NCBI RefSeq assembly: GCF_003148775.1
Contig: NZ_QGGW01000010.1
Span: 1 to 64,000 of the forward strand
Source of the DNA: Roseicyclus mahoneyensis
GTDB lineage: Bacteria; Pseudomonadota; Alphaproteobacteria; Rhodobacterales; Rhodobacteraceae
DNA length: 64,000 bases
Reading direction: 5' to 3'
The position numbers and the translations under genes were made by a program. Numbering within the stretch: position 1 is the first letter of the stretch; the number at the start of each line of letters is the position of its first letter. Of the stretch, positions 27,091 to 35,615 are shown piece after piece. The notes below the pieces were generated by a model. The model was not told where the DNA came from, ran no database searches, and saw only the letters and a list, made by a program, of their open reading frames with translations.

Positions 27091-27135
27091 GGAAAAACTG
27101 CAGTTTTTCCAATCGGAAAACTGCAGTTTTCCGAT
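27091..27135. terminator. Twin perfect palindromes between convergent genes
   Basis: Two palindromes sharing the core GGAAAACTGCAGTTTTCC lie side by side: a 20-bp one (27091-27110) and a 24-bp one (27112-27135), separated by one base. They fill most of the 59-bp gap between convergent stops. Each strand ends a stem with a T run, so they could act as a bidirectional terminator. The repetition is more than a terminator needs. Confidence 0.65.
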
Positions 27136-27139
27136 CCCG

Positions 27140-28162
27140 TCACCCCACATCCCGGAAACAGCGGAAGCCGAGGTGATAGTTCCGGTGGCTGCCCTCCGAC
27201 ATGACCCGCGTGCCGTGCCAGAAGGGTGCGCGCCAGCGCGACCAATGCTCATGCGCGCGGATGGTGTCCCAGATGAACCACGACCCTTTCATCTCGGTCA
27301 CGCCCAGAGTGGTCGACCCGCGGCTGGCCATCTGATCCTCCGACAGGGGCAGGTTCATGTGCTCTGCCGCATTGCCGTCGATGTCATAGACCCCCAAGGG
27401 TGACCGGCACTCCGGGAACGAGCCGGCAGGATAGGTGTTCGACCCGCAACCGGTGAAGCTGCCGCCATTGCACGAGGCGTTCTTGAAACTGCCCGTGGCA
27501 CAGACGCCCGACCGCCACGACCCGATGGAAAAGGTGCCCGACGTATTGGCGTAGCGCGCATTGTGCAGGCCGCGCATCGTGTTGACCGCGGCCGAGGCGC
27601 TCATGCCACGAATGCGGTCGAAGGGATAATCGGGCGGCAACAACTGGCCAGCCGAGGCACCCTCCCACTCATGGGCATCGCCGATCCGCTTGCCCTCGGC
27701 TGCGCAGAGCTGCGCGGCCTCGTTGGCGCGGACCCAGACGACCGGGTAGGCCATCGGGATATTGGGATATTCGAACATGTCCGCACAGACCGTGGCATCG
27801 CGCGGGCTTTGGGTCTGCGGATCATAAAGTGGCACCATGAAGGGCTCACCGCAGATCCGCTCGTATTCGCGGTTGCGATAGCTGTTCTGGACCTGCTCGA
27901 CCGTGCCACCCAGCCGCGCCGCCGCCTCCTCGGGCGTCAGCGGGTGGCGGGTGACGGCCGGGTTGCCCTGCCCCATCCAGCCATTGGGCGAGGCCGCAAA
28001 GATCGCCCGGACGCGGCTGATCTCGGAGGCCGAGACGCCGCGCACCTCTTGCATCTGGCGAAACATCGCTTCGTTGCGTTCGGCCAATGTCTGCGCACCC
28101 GCAGGCAAGGCCATGGCTGCGGCGGCCAGTGCCGCCTTCAGGACGGTTCGGATCATGCTCAC
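27140..28162 (-). CDS. Secreted SUMF1 (formylglycine-generating-enzyme fold) protein
   Basis: The 340-residue protein has a signal peptide (residues 1-23, ending PAGAQ) and a SUMF1/FGE-type C-type-lectin-like fold from about 95 to 340: YPVVWVRANEAAQLCAAEGKRIGDAHEWE, LGVYDIDGNAAEHM and the terminal GSHRNYHLGFRCFRDVG. Several cysteines (for example in GVCATGSFKNASCNGGSFTGCG) suggest disulfides, consistent with export. True FGE activity needs a specific cysteine pair that I cannot confirm, and many SUMF1 proteins are instead binding or non-haem iron enzymes. The start overlaps the stop of the upstream phosphodiester-glycosidase-like gene by 4 bp, so the two are one operon. Confidence 0.85.
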   Translation of the reverse strand: MSMIRTVLKAALAAAAMALPAGAQTLAERNEAMFRQMQEVRGVSASEISRVRAIFAASPNGWMGQGNPAVTRHPLTPEEAAARLGGTVEQVQNSYRNREYERICGEPFMVPLYDPQTQSPRDATVCADMFEYPNIPMAYPVVWVRANEAAQLCAAEGKRIGDAHEWEGASAGQLLPPDYPFDRIRGMSASAAVNTMRGLHNARYANTSGTFSIGSWRSGVCATGSFKNASCNGGSFTGCGSNTYPAGSFPECRSPLGVYDIDGNAAEHMNLPLSEDQMASRGSTTLGVTEMKGSWFIWDTIRAHEHWSRWRAPFWHGTRVMSEGSHRNYHLGFRCFRDVG

Positions 28163-29877
28163 TCCCTCCGCACAAGGTAGAAGAAATCACGGTTGTCGGG
28201 CGCCTCGACGAATCGCGCGGCCCCGCTCGGGTCGCTCTCGGCCATACCGCGCACGAGGTGGCGGGTTTCCAGATCACCGTCCTCGCGGGTGTAGAGCGCC
28301 ATGTAGGTCAGCTCCTGGCTGTTCATGTCCAGAAGCATCGCATAGTCACATTGATAGGCTTGGAAGGTCCGCGCCATGCCCGACGGCGTGGCCGACGAGA
28401 AATAGGCGTAGATCAAGAACTGCCGCCCCTCGACTGTCCGCAAGCAGGCCCCCGCCCGCAGCGTGCGCAGGTTGGCCTCGGCCGAACCCGACCAGTTGCC
28501 GCCCCCCCACGAGGTCACGCGGTCGCCCGGCACGCCGTTCTCGATCAGGGGCACGCCGTTCTGGCGGGCGGTGACCAGCCGGTCCATCAGGCCCGCATCC
28601 TCTTCGGTCCAGGTGCGCATGCCGACCGTGCCATCCTCCAGCACATAGAGCGTGGCGAGGTTCGGCCAGAGCCGCGAGAACAGCACGCCATGGGTCAGGA
28701 AACCGTAGTGATGGCCCCAGTTGAAGCTCGCGTAATCCCCGAACCGCCAGGCCCCGTGTTCGCGTTTGAACCCGCCGGTGAAGGTCGCGGCCACCGTTTC
28801 GTAGAAATTGGGCGAGAGCATCCCGTTGAACACCAGCGGATCGGGCCGGTCGATGCCGTCCGGCCCCGGCCCCTGATAGTGCCGCCCTGCGCCCGAGGGT
28901 CGCGGCGACCAGCCCAGCGCCGGGTGGTCGGTGCCCACCTCGTAGCCGATCTCGAATTGCGCCATGTCAAAGGCCACCAGATACACATCCGCGCGGTTTT
29001 CCACCCCGTCGAGCCCGTTGGCCCCGGGCACATCGAAGACCTCCCGCGCGATCATGGCCGGCTGCATCACCGATGCGTAGATGCCAGGCGCGTCGGTGAC
29101 CTCGTACCAGGCCCCCGCAGTCATCGCGCCGCCATCAGTGCCCTCAAGCTCAAACCCCATCGCAGGCCGCATCGCGGGCGTCTGCGCCAGCAGCGCGGTG
29201 CCCAGCAACTCTACCCCGCTGATCTCCACCTCGCCCTCGAACCCCTCCGAGGACACCATGAACGCATCCTCGAAAAAAGCGCCCTTGATCAGGTTCACGA
29301 TGCTGTCGCCGAAGATGACGTTGTCGCGCAGGAATTGCGATACCGCCTCGCGCGTGGTGCGGTTGCCGCGCACCGGGTTGCGCACGAAGACCGCCCAGTC
29401 GCAGATCGGGGCAAAGGGCAGGTCAAGGTCGGCGGCGGCTTGCAGGCTGCCGTCGGCCCAAGGCGCGCATTCGGTCAGGACGCCGGACTGGTCGAGCACC
29501 AGCGATGGCGCATCCCCGTCTTGCAACGCGATCAGCGTGGCCTCGGGGTCACCGTTCTCAAGGTGATAGGCGCGCGCGCGCCCCGAGACCGGCGCGACCT
29601 CGAGCACGAACCACGAATTGACATGCGGGTTGAGCGAGGTGAGCCGGAAGGTCGTGCCATCGTCACCCGTCGCCTCATGCGCGTTGCGAAACGGGTTCAA
29701 GGCCCAGATCGAGCCCGGCACGTCGGCGTTCAGCTCTGCCAACTGCGCCTCCATCACGGCCGGATCGGGCAGATCAACCGCCTGTGCCCGCCCGAGAGGA
29801 CCAATCACAAGCAGCAGTGCAAGCGGCGCAGTCAGCGCGAAACCGGGAATCAGACAAAAGGGCTTGGACCGCGGCAA
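28159..29877 (-). CDS. Secreted protein with phosphodiester-glycosidase-like C-terminus
   Basis: The start is probably the TTG at 29875-29877, because AAGGAGG lies 5 nt upstream. The longer frame from 29892 would place that Shine-Dalgarno sequence inside the gene. The resulting 572-residue protein has a signal peptide (FALTAPLALLLVIGPLGRAQA). The middle (about 270-420) contains DRPDPLVFNGML and a GFKREHGAWRFGDYASFNWGHHYG strand set. The end (460-555) resembles the NAGPA/DUF2233 phosphodiester-glycosidase fold: LIYAYFSSATPSGMARTFQA, then CDYAMLLDMNSQELTYMALY where the usual motif is LDGGGS. Function is unknown. It is coupled to the SUMF1 gene downstream and faces a CtrA-type site upstream. Confidence 0.78.
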   Translation of the reverse strand: MPRSKPFCLIPGFALTAPLALLLVIGPLGRAQAVDLPDPAVMEAQLAELNADVPGSIWALNPFRNAHEATGDDGTTFRLTSLNPHVNSWFVLEVAPVSGRARAYHLENGDPEATLIALQDGDAPSLVLDQSGVLTECAPWADGSLQAAADLDLPFAPICDWAVFVRNPVRGNRTTREAVSQFLRDNVIFGDSIVNLIKGAFFEDAFMVSSEGFEGEVEISGVELLGTALLAQTPAMRPAMGFELEGTDGGAMTAGAWYEVTDAPGIYASVMQPAMIAREVFDVPGANGLDGVENRADVYLVAFDMAQFEIGYEVGTDHPALGWSPRPSGAGRHYQGPGPDGIDRPDPLVFNGMLSPNFYETVAATFTGGFKREHGAWRFGDYASFNWGHHYGFLTHGVLFSRLWPNLATLYVLEDGTVGMRTWTEEDAGLMDRLVTARQNGVPLIENGVPGDRVTSWGGGNWSGSAEANLRTLRAGACLRTVEGRQFLIYAYFSSATPSGMARTFQAYQCDYAMLLDMNSQELTYMALYTREDGDLETRHLVRGMAESDPSGAARFVEAPDNRDFFYLVRRE

Positions 29878-30066
29878 GACGACCTCCTTCAATATAGGTT
29901 CCGCGTCAGGTGCTGCAGCGGATCATGCAATGGGCCAAGTGTTGCAACATCCTGATCCATGGCGCAACGCCGCAACGCGGGCTGCACGGGTCAAATCCCG
30001 ATCCCGGCACGGCCTGCGGAAGATCGCCCAGAAACGGCACGCGGGACGGCAGCGTTTTTCAATCGG

Positions 30067-30082
30067 TTAACCAAGTGTTAAC
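30067..30082. promoter_or_regulatory. CtrA-type binding site (TTAA-N7-TTAAC)
   Basis: TTAACCAAGTGTTAAC matches the full alphaproteobacterial CtrA consensus exactly: two TTAA half-sites 7 bp apart, the second followed by C. It lies in the divergent 326-bp region between the phosphodiester-glycosidase-like gene (start 29877) and the TPR gene (start 30204). No other full site was noticed in the window. Confidence 0.7.
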
Positions 30083-30110
30083 CCCTACCCGCAAGGCTTG
30101 CGGGTAGGGG
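30082..30110. repeat. Perfect 14-bp inverted repeat next to the CtrA-type site
   Basis: CCCCTACCCGCAAG and CTTGCGGGTAGGGG form a perfect inverted repeat around a single central base. It has no T run, so it does not look like an ordinary terminator. It adjoins the TTAA half-sites and lies 94 bp before the TPR gene start. It could be a cruciform-forming operator or an mRNA leader hairpin. Confidence 0.75.
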
Positions 30111-30203
30111 ATGCGCACGGTGTCGCCTGATCCTGCCAGGGCAGACAGGATCGGGCGCGGCATGATGTGTCCCCGGAATGGGAAGAGTAGACCGAGGACC
30201 GGT

Positions 30204-30755
30204 ATGGCACGTCATTTTGCGCCCGAAGATCATCAAGATATCGCTGCGGGTCCGGTGGACCTTCTGTCCGACACGTCGGACACGCGGCCCGATGCGGGGC
30301 TTTTGCTGGCGCGCGCGCAGCTTTTGCGGGGCGATCTTGCCGCCGCGCTGACCGCGTCACGCCATCTGTCCCAGATGCTGCCCGGGCGGCCCGATCCGGT
30401 CGAGCTGCTGGTCGATGTGGCGCTGGAACATGGCCGGGTCCAGCTGGCACGCTGCGTCGTTGCGCAGGCAGAACCGACTGCACCGGCTGCCCAGACGGCG
30501 CTCCTCAAGGCGCGCATCGCCCTGTCCCAAGGGGATTTCCCGGCGGCCAAGGCGATCTTGGTGACGGCGGTCGAGGCAGCCCCCGATGTGGCGGCCCTGC
30601 GCGCCCTTCTGGCAGAGGTCATGGTCGCCGCAGGCACCGCGGCCGATGCCCGCGCCGTGCTGACGCATCTGGGCCAGCCTCCGGTCTGTCCGCCGCTGGA
30701 CATCCCGTCCGAGGCTGGCGAACCCGAACGGCGACCGGAAAAACGGATCGGCTGA
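30204..30755 (+). CDS. Tetratricopeptide-type protein of unknown function
   Basis: The 183-residue protein consists mostly of paired helices of the TPR kind (AGLLLARAQLLRGDLAAALTAS, ALLKARIALSQGDFPAAKAIL, ALRALLAEVMVAAGTAADARAVL). There is no signal peptide, so it is probably cytoplasmic. The ATG at 30204 has GAGGA about 8 nt upstream. The open frame continues upstream to an ATG beside the inverted repeat, but that part looks untranslated. TPR proteins usually serve as protein-binding scaffolds. The CtrA-type site upstream suggests cell-cycle or motility-linked control. Confidence 0.72.
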   Translation: MARHFAPEDHQDIAAGPVDLLSDTSDTRPDAGLLLARAQLLRGDLAAALTASRHLSQMLPGRPDPVELLVDVALEHGRVQLARCVVAQAEPTAPAAQTALLKARIALSQGDFPAAKAILVTAVEAAPDVAALRALLAEVMVAAGTAADARAVLTHLGQPPVCPPLDIPSEAGEPERRPEKRIG

Positions 30756-30932
30756 CCGCCGCCGGTTTGGTTTGACGCGCCCCCGCGCGCGGCCCATGCT
30801 TGGCGCGCAGGACCGAAGAGGCACGACACCGATGCGCGGCGACCGGCTGCTCAAGACCACATGGCGGGGGCCGTCGTCACCGCCCTCGCCCAAGCTGTGG
30901 CCCGCCCGGCAAAACGACCGCCGGGTGTCACA

Positions 30933-32537
30933 ATGACCCAGCCCGGCCTGCCGCAAGGCATCAGGTTGCGCGCGCCCGCTCTGGTCATGAGGCTCGCACG
31001 GCTGGGTGCCTTGCAGCCAAGCCGCCTCAGTTTCGACCGGCAGCTGTTGCGGCGCATGGCGGCCGAGCGTTGGACGGTGGCGCGCAGCATCTGGTCGCTC
31101 GATGCCGCAGGGCAAGGTCACGCTGTCTATACCGTGAGTACGGGCGCCCGGCGCTACGCCCTCTTTGCGGTGGCGGATGGCGGCCCGCGATCAGGCTTCG
31201 CGCTGTGCGACGGCACCCCCGAGGTGGACGACATGGCCCGTTTGCGCACAGCGCTGCTGCGCGACGAACCCGGCCGCCTGTCGGAGCGGGAGCTGTGCCT
31301 GACTCATGCGACGCACGAGGGCGCGTTGTGGGACCATGTGCTGGCCTGTCTCGCCGCGGGCGTGCAGCCCGACACGGCGCGGCTGTCCACCGGCGCGCTG
31401 CTGCGCGCGGCGCCGGTGCTGGCCTCGGGCAAGATGGGCACCGCCGACCGCGACCTGATCGCCGACCGCGCCGAGTTGCACGCTCCGTTTCAGGCCGAGT
31501 TGCTGACGCTCTGGCTGATGCGACGCTTTGCGCAAGATCTGGTGGAGCATCTGGCCCTGGGGCTGGGCGGCGCTCAGGCCACCCGGCTGACCGCTTCGGC
31601 GGCGCGGTCACTGGGCATTGGCCTGTCCACCGGGCTGACGCTTGCGGCCTTCCCGGTGACCCATCCATGCCTCTTCAACACATGGATCATGGCCCGCGAA
31701 GAGGCCATCGCCCGGGTCTCGGCCCTCGACCGGCTGCGCACCGACGACTGGGACCATGTCCGCGACCTGCTGGTGGGGCTGGGAACAATTGCGGGGGATG
31801 CGGAACGCGGCACCGCCTTGCGCGCCGATCTGGAGCGTCTCGCGCAAACCATGGCAAAGGGTCCACAAGGCCCGCGCCCCTGGGGATGGCTGATGGAATG
31901 GGCGGCGGGCGCACTTGGACCGGGCGGACAGGAGGCGCTGGCCTCAACCATGCTGGAGCCCTACGGCGATCTGGTCGACGGTCTGGCGCATTGCATGTCC
32001 GACACGCTGGACCGCGATTACCGCATCGACGGCACCCTGTCCGTCGGGCGGATGCGCGCCCTGATCGACGGCGTGCATGGCTGGGCGCTGGCGCGCGACT
32101 GGTCCGAGGAGGCGATGACCGCGCTGGCCTGGTCGAGCGCACGGGGCGGCGGCGACCCGACGCTGGGGCCAAGGCACAGGCCCGGCGGCGCTGGCGCTGG
32201 CGCGGTGACGGGACCCTTCGAATTGCCGCTGGCCGTGGTCCGCGACGCCGTGCGCGCCTGGCGCAGGCTTGGGCTTTTCCCCGACGAGATGCCGGTCGCG
32301 CAGATGCTGCTGGAGCATCCAGACCACCGCAGCGCGATCCGCCGTGCCCAGATCGCGGGCTTCGCCCCCTATGCCGAGATCCGCGACAACCTGATCGACG
32401 CCGATCTGCGGCCCGCCGACCTGATGCGGGCCACGCTGGCCTTCCTCGGGGGCACGGACATCGGCGCGACGGGCGACTTGCGGGCGCGGCTCTTTGCCGG
32501 CGCACCCTGCGCGGACGATGCCGGTGCGCGCCGATGA
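30933..32537 (+). CDS. Hypothetical protein, paired with DUF3726 gene
   Basis: I do not recognise this 534-residue protein (from the ATG at 30933; a longer form from 30861 is possible). It lacks a signal peptide and clear membrane segments. It looks like a mixed alpha/beta enzyme or a helical protein with many arginines and alanines. The region RLSFDRQLLRRMAAERWTVARSIWSLDAAGQGHAVYTV and the C-terminal PVAQMLLEHPDHRSAIRRAQIAGFAPYAEIRDNLIDADLRPADL look ordered. Its stop overlaps the start of a DUF3726 gene (ATGA), so the two probably act together. Confidence 0.75.
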   Translation: MTQPGLPQGIRLRAPALVMRLARLGALQPSRLSFDRQLLRRMAAERWTVARSIWSLDAAGQGHAVYTVSTGARRYALFAVADGGPRSGFALCDGTPEVDDMARLRTALLRDEPGRLSERELCLTHATHEGALWDHVLACLAAGVQPDTARLSTGALLRAAPVLASGKMGTADRDLIADRAELHAPFQAELLTLWLMRRFAQDLVEHLALGLGGAQATRLTASAARSLGIGLSTGLTLAAFPVTHPCLFNTWIMAREEAIARVSALDRLRTDDWDHVRDLLVGLGTIAGDAERGTALRADLERLAQTMAKGPQGPRPWGWLMEWAAGALGPGGQEALASTMLEPYGDLVDGLAHCMSDTLDRDYRIDGTLSVGRMRALIDGVHGWALARDWSEEAMTALAWSSARGGGDPTLGPRHRPGGAGAGAVTGPFELPLAVVRDAVRAWRRLGLFPDEMPVAQMLLEHPDHRSAIRRAQIAGFAPYAEIRDNLIDADLRPADLMRATLAFLGGTDIGATGDLRARLFAGAPCADDAGARR

Positions 32538-33166
32538 CCGACACGCTGTCCTTCGGCGAGGTGGAGACGCTGGCGCGCCGCGCGGCCCGTGGTGCCGGCC
32601 TGCCTTGGGATCTGGCCGACGAGGCCGGGCGCGCCGTGCGCATCTTGTGCGCGGCCGATATCGACGGCTGCCGGGCGCTGGCCGACCTGCTCGCCGAAAT
32701 CCGGGTACGCCGCGACGCCAAGATGGTGCCGCAGCGCCTGCAAGACCGGGTCTGGAGCGCTCCGGGCGGGGCGCTTTGCCCGATCCGCACGGGCACAGCA
32801 CTCAGCGACATCGCCCGCCACCTTCCCCCCGACGGGGTCGGTCTTGTGGGCGTGACGGTGCCAGCCCTGATCCTGCCCTTCGCCGCTGATGTGGCGCGTA
32901 TCGTGCAGGGCCCGGTGACGCTGTCATGGCACAGCGGCATCCTCAGCATCGGGCCAGACGGGCTGCCGCGGTCCGAGGGCATGGCCAAGCTGGTGCAGAC
33001 GCGACAGACCGGGCTGCACCTGCATCCGGGCGGACCGGGCATGCCCCCGGCCCCGCCCCAGACCCGCGCCCGCCCCGACCCGGAGGCCTGGGCCGCGCTG
33101 GTCGCTTTGGCGGCGCGCACGCTTGCCCCGCCCGGTGATCCCGTTCCGTGTGATCCCGTTGGGTGA
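32534..33166 (+). CDS. DUF3726 family protein
   Basis: The 210-residue protein begins SFGEVETLARRAARGAGLPWDLADEAGRAVRIL and contains VPALILPFAADVARI and a strand pair around GPVTLSWHSGILSIGPDGLP, which I associate with the DUF3726 family of Rhodobacterales and relatives. The function is unknown. It is translationally coupled to the large unknown protein upstream and converges on the phosphonate-cluster acyltransferase. The proline-rich last 50 residues are probably flexible. Confidence 0.72.
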   Translation: MTDTLSFGEVETLARRAARGAGLPWDLADEAGRAVRILCAADIDGCRALADLLAEIRVRRDAKMVPQRLQDRVWSAPGGALCPIRTGTALSDIARHLPPDGVGLVGVTVPALILPFAADVARIVQGPVTLSWHSGILSIGPDGLPRSEGMAKLVQTRQTGLHLHPGGPGMPPAPPQTRARPDPEAWAALVALAARTLAPPGDPVPCDPVG

Positions 33167-33187
33167 CCCGCCCGCCACAGGGGCCGG

Positions 33188-33805
33188 TCAGGGGCGGTAT
33201 TTCTCGATGAAGGCGTCGATGGACAGCGCGCGGAAATCGGGGATGGCCGCGCCAAACCGGTCATGGTCCCAATCCCACCACGCGATTTGCATCAGCGCCC
33301 CTTCCTGCGCCTCGCTGAAGCGGCGCTTGATTGGGCGGGCGGGGGCGCCCACGACGACCGTGTAGGGGGCGACGTCACGCGTCACCACCGACCCTGCCCC
33401 GACGACCGCCCCGGTCCCGATGCTGACGCCGGCCAGCACCGTGACGCCGTGCCCGATCCAGACGTCATGGCCCACACTCACCCAATGATCGCGCCGCCAG
33501 TCGAAGAATTCCGCCTCGTCCTCGCCGAACCCGAACATGCTGGCGCGGTAGAGCGCGTGATGCTGGCAGGCCCGCCATGTCGGATGGTTGCCGGGGTTCA
33601 GGCGCACCATGTTGGCGATGTTGGTCCACTTGCCGATGGTGGTCCAGATCACCTGACCGTAGGCGCAGATGTAGGAATAATCCCCCATCTCGCAATCGGT
33701 CATGGTGGTCTGGCGCCCCACCTCGGTCCAGCGGCCAAGGGTCACATCGGCACCGACCTCTGCCTCAGGGTGCAGGGTCGGCGCCTCGCTCAGTCGTTTG
33801 CTCAT
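33188..33805 (-). CDS. Hexapeptide-repeat acyltransferase of the phosphonate cluster
   Basis: The 205-residue protein is a left-handed beta-helix (hexapeptide repeat) acyltransferase resembling xenobiotic or chloramphenicol acetyltransferases. Visible repeats include [28 protein letters not shown], and [36 protein letters not shown] with the catalytic-type histidine region NHPTW. Members of this subfamily are recurrently found in phn operons and called phosphonate metabolism proteins. It may acetylate a phosphonate or an intermediate, in the role PhnO fills in E. coli. It is last in the phnD-phnD-phnC-phnE-phnE unit and overlaps phnE by 4 bp. Confidence 0.9.
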   Translation of the reverse strand: MSKRLSEAPTLHPEAEVGADVTLGRWTEVGRQTTMTDCEMGDYSYICAYGQVIWTTIGKWTNIANMVRLNPGNHPTWRACQHHALYRASMFGFGEDEAEFFDWRRDHWVSVGHDVWIGHGVTVLAGVSIGTGAVVGAGSVVTRDVAPYTVVVGAPARPIKRRFSEAQEGALMQIAWWDWDHDRFGAAIPDFRALSIDAFIEKYRP

Positions 33806-34662
33806 GCGTCGTGCTTCTCTCCGATGGCCCAGAGGCGCACGCGCTTGGACACCCAGTCAATCGCAAAGATCAGCACAAGCACGTTCAGCACCACGAATGC
33901 CACCTGATCATACAGCCCAGCGCGGAAACGTTCGATGATGATCATCCCGATGCCGCCCGCGCCGACGATGCCCAGAATGGTGGCCGAGCGGGTGTTGCTT
34001 TCGAGAAAGTAGAGCGATTGCGAGATGAAGACCGGCAGCACCTGCGGGATGTAGCCGTAGCGGATCACGCCCAGCTGGCTGGCGCCGGTGGCCTTGACGC
34101 CTTCGACCTGCTTGCGGTCGATGTTCTCGATCGCCTCGGAATACAGCTTGGACAGCGTGCCAAGGTCCGAGACGAAGATCGCCAGAACCCCTGCCAGCGG
34201 CCCAAGGCCAACGGCCCGCACGAAGACGAGACCCCACACAAGCGAGTCGATGCCGCGCAGCACGTCGAGGATACGGCGCACGATCTGGCGCACGATCATG
34301 ACGGGCATGACGTTGCGCGCCGCCACAAAGCCGATCATCAGCGCGCCGATGGTACCCAAGAGCGTGCCGAGGAAGGCCATCGCCAGTGTCTGCGCGATCC
34401 CGACATAGATCTGGTCATAGGCCCAGCCGTCCATGTCGCGCCAGACCACGAAGGCCCGGAGCAGGCGCAGCACCCGCTCGGAGCTTTCAAGCAGTTTGCC
34501 AAACTCGAAATACCACATCGAGCCAAGCACATAGATTACCGCCAGTACGAGGGGCGCCCAGCGACGGATGGTGCCCAGCGGCGTGGCGAAAGCGCCCGGA
34601 TGGTCCGCGCGCACGCGGTCGATCTGGTCGTCGGTGACAGCGGAAATGGCGGCGATGCTCAT
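33802..34662 (-). CDS. phnE: Phosphonate ABC transporter permease PhnE (second copy)
   Basis: The 286-residue inner-membrane permease has about six hydrophobic segments and the PhnE-type coupling region ([39 protein letters not shown]), followed by [21 protein letters not shown], a hallmark of PhnE. It pairs with the other PhnE (34659-35603), so the pore is probably a heterodimer. The start overlaps the stop of the upstream phnE by 4 bp. Confidence 0.95.
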   Translation of the reverse strand: MSIAAISAVTDDQIDRVRADHPGAFATPLGTIRRWAPLVLAVIYVLGSMWYFEFGKLLESSERVLRLLRAFVVWRDMDGWAYDQIYVGIAQTLAMAFLGTLLGTIGALMIGFVAARNVMPVMIVRQIVRRILDVLRGIDSLVWGLVFVRAVGLGPLAGVLAIFVSDLGTLSKLYSEAIENIDRKQVEGVKATGASQLGVIRYGYIPQVLPVFISQSLYFLESNTRSATILGIVGAGGIGMIIIERFRAGLYDQVAFVVLNVLVLIFAIDWVSKRVRLWAIGEKHDA

Positions 34663-35603
34663 TGGAAATTCTCCCGCCCGATGTAGTTCAGACGCACGCG
34701 TTCCGAGATCAGGTCGATGATGGTCACGGTCAGAACGACCAGCAGCAGAACCGCCGCCACCCGGTCATCGGAATAGAAGGAGATGACGCGGTTCAATTCC
34801 TGCCCGATACCGCCTGCGCCGACGAAGCCGATGATGGACGAGGCCCGCACGTTGATCTCGAAGCGCAGCAGGGCGTAGCTGAAGAAGTTGGGCGCCACCT
34901 GTGGCACCACGCCGTAGGCCATGCGTTCGGCCCAGCTGCCGCCGACCGCCGTGATCCCCTCGACCGGACGGGACGATGCGTTCTCGTTGACTTCGGCGAA
35001 CAGCTTGCCCAACGCGCCCATGGTGTGGATCGCAATCGCCAGAACGCCCGCCAGCGGGCCGATGCCGATCATGAAGACGAAGACCAGCGCCAGCAAGATC
35101 TCGGGAATGCCGCGGCAGATCTCGAGGAACCGGCGCGAGATCCAGTAGACCCAGCTATTCGGCGCAAGATTGGCGGCTGCGGGAAAGCTGAGCACAAAGG
35201 CCACGGCGGCCCCGATCAGCGTCGCGGTGATCGCCATCAGGATGGTTTCCCAGATCAGCCGCATGTAGGTCCAGAAATCGGTGTACCAAAAGGTCAGCGA
35301 GCCGGGCACGGCGCGGCCTTCCTCGGTCCGGCCCTCAAACAGCACGGACCACTGCAGGTCGGGCATGATGGTGCCGAAATACTCGAAAATGCGCGGCACA
35401 CCGGCGGCAAGCCGGTCGGGGTAGAAGCGGCTGACCCAGATCGACAGGCCGAGGCAGACGACAAAAGCCACCAGCCCCAGAATGTTCCAGAGCCGCTTGG
35501 AGGCGCGCAGTTCCGCGCGGTGACGCTCGAAGGTGGAGACCGCGTCGCGCGGTCCGTCACCCGGCGCGGCGGAGGATCCGCCGAGGGTGGGGGTATAGGT
35601 CAT
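34659..35603 (-). CDS. phnE: Phosphonate ABC transporter permease PhnE (first copy)
   Basis: This 314-residue PhnE paralogue has a longer cytoplasmic N-terminus of about 35 residues before its first membrane segment (LWNILGLVAFVVCLGLSIWV). The coupling loop reads LFAEVNENASSRPVEGITAVGGSWAERMAYGVVPQVAPNF, followed by RASSIIGFVGAGGIGQEL. It lies 12 bp downstream of phnC. Two different PhnE subunits are also known from other alphaproteobacterial phn loci. Confidence 0.95.
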   Translation of the reverse strand: MTYTPTLGGSSAAPGDGPRDAVSTFERHRAELRASKRLWNILGLVAFVVCLGLSIWVSRFYPDRLAAGVPRIFEYFGTIMPDLQWSVLFEGRTEEGRAVPGSLTFWYTDFWTYMRLIWETILMAITATLIGAAVAFVLSFPAAANLAPNSWVYWISRRFLEICRGIPEILLALVFVFMIGIGPLAGVLAIAIHTMGALGKLFAEVNENASSRPVEGITAVGGSWAERMAYGVVPQVAPNFFSYALLRFEINVRASSIIGFVGAGGIGQELNRVISFYSDDRVAAVLLLVVLTVTIIDLISERVRLNYIGRENFQ

Positions 35604-35615
35604 TGCAATTGCCCC

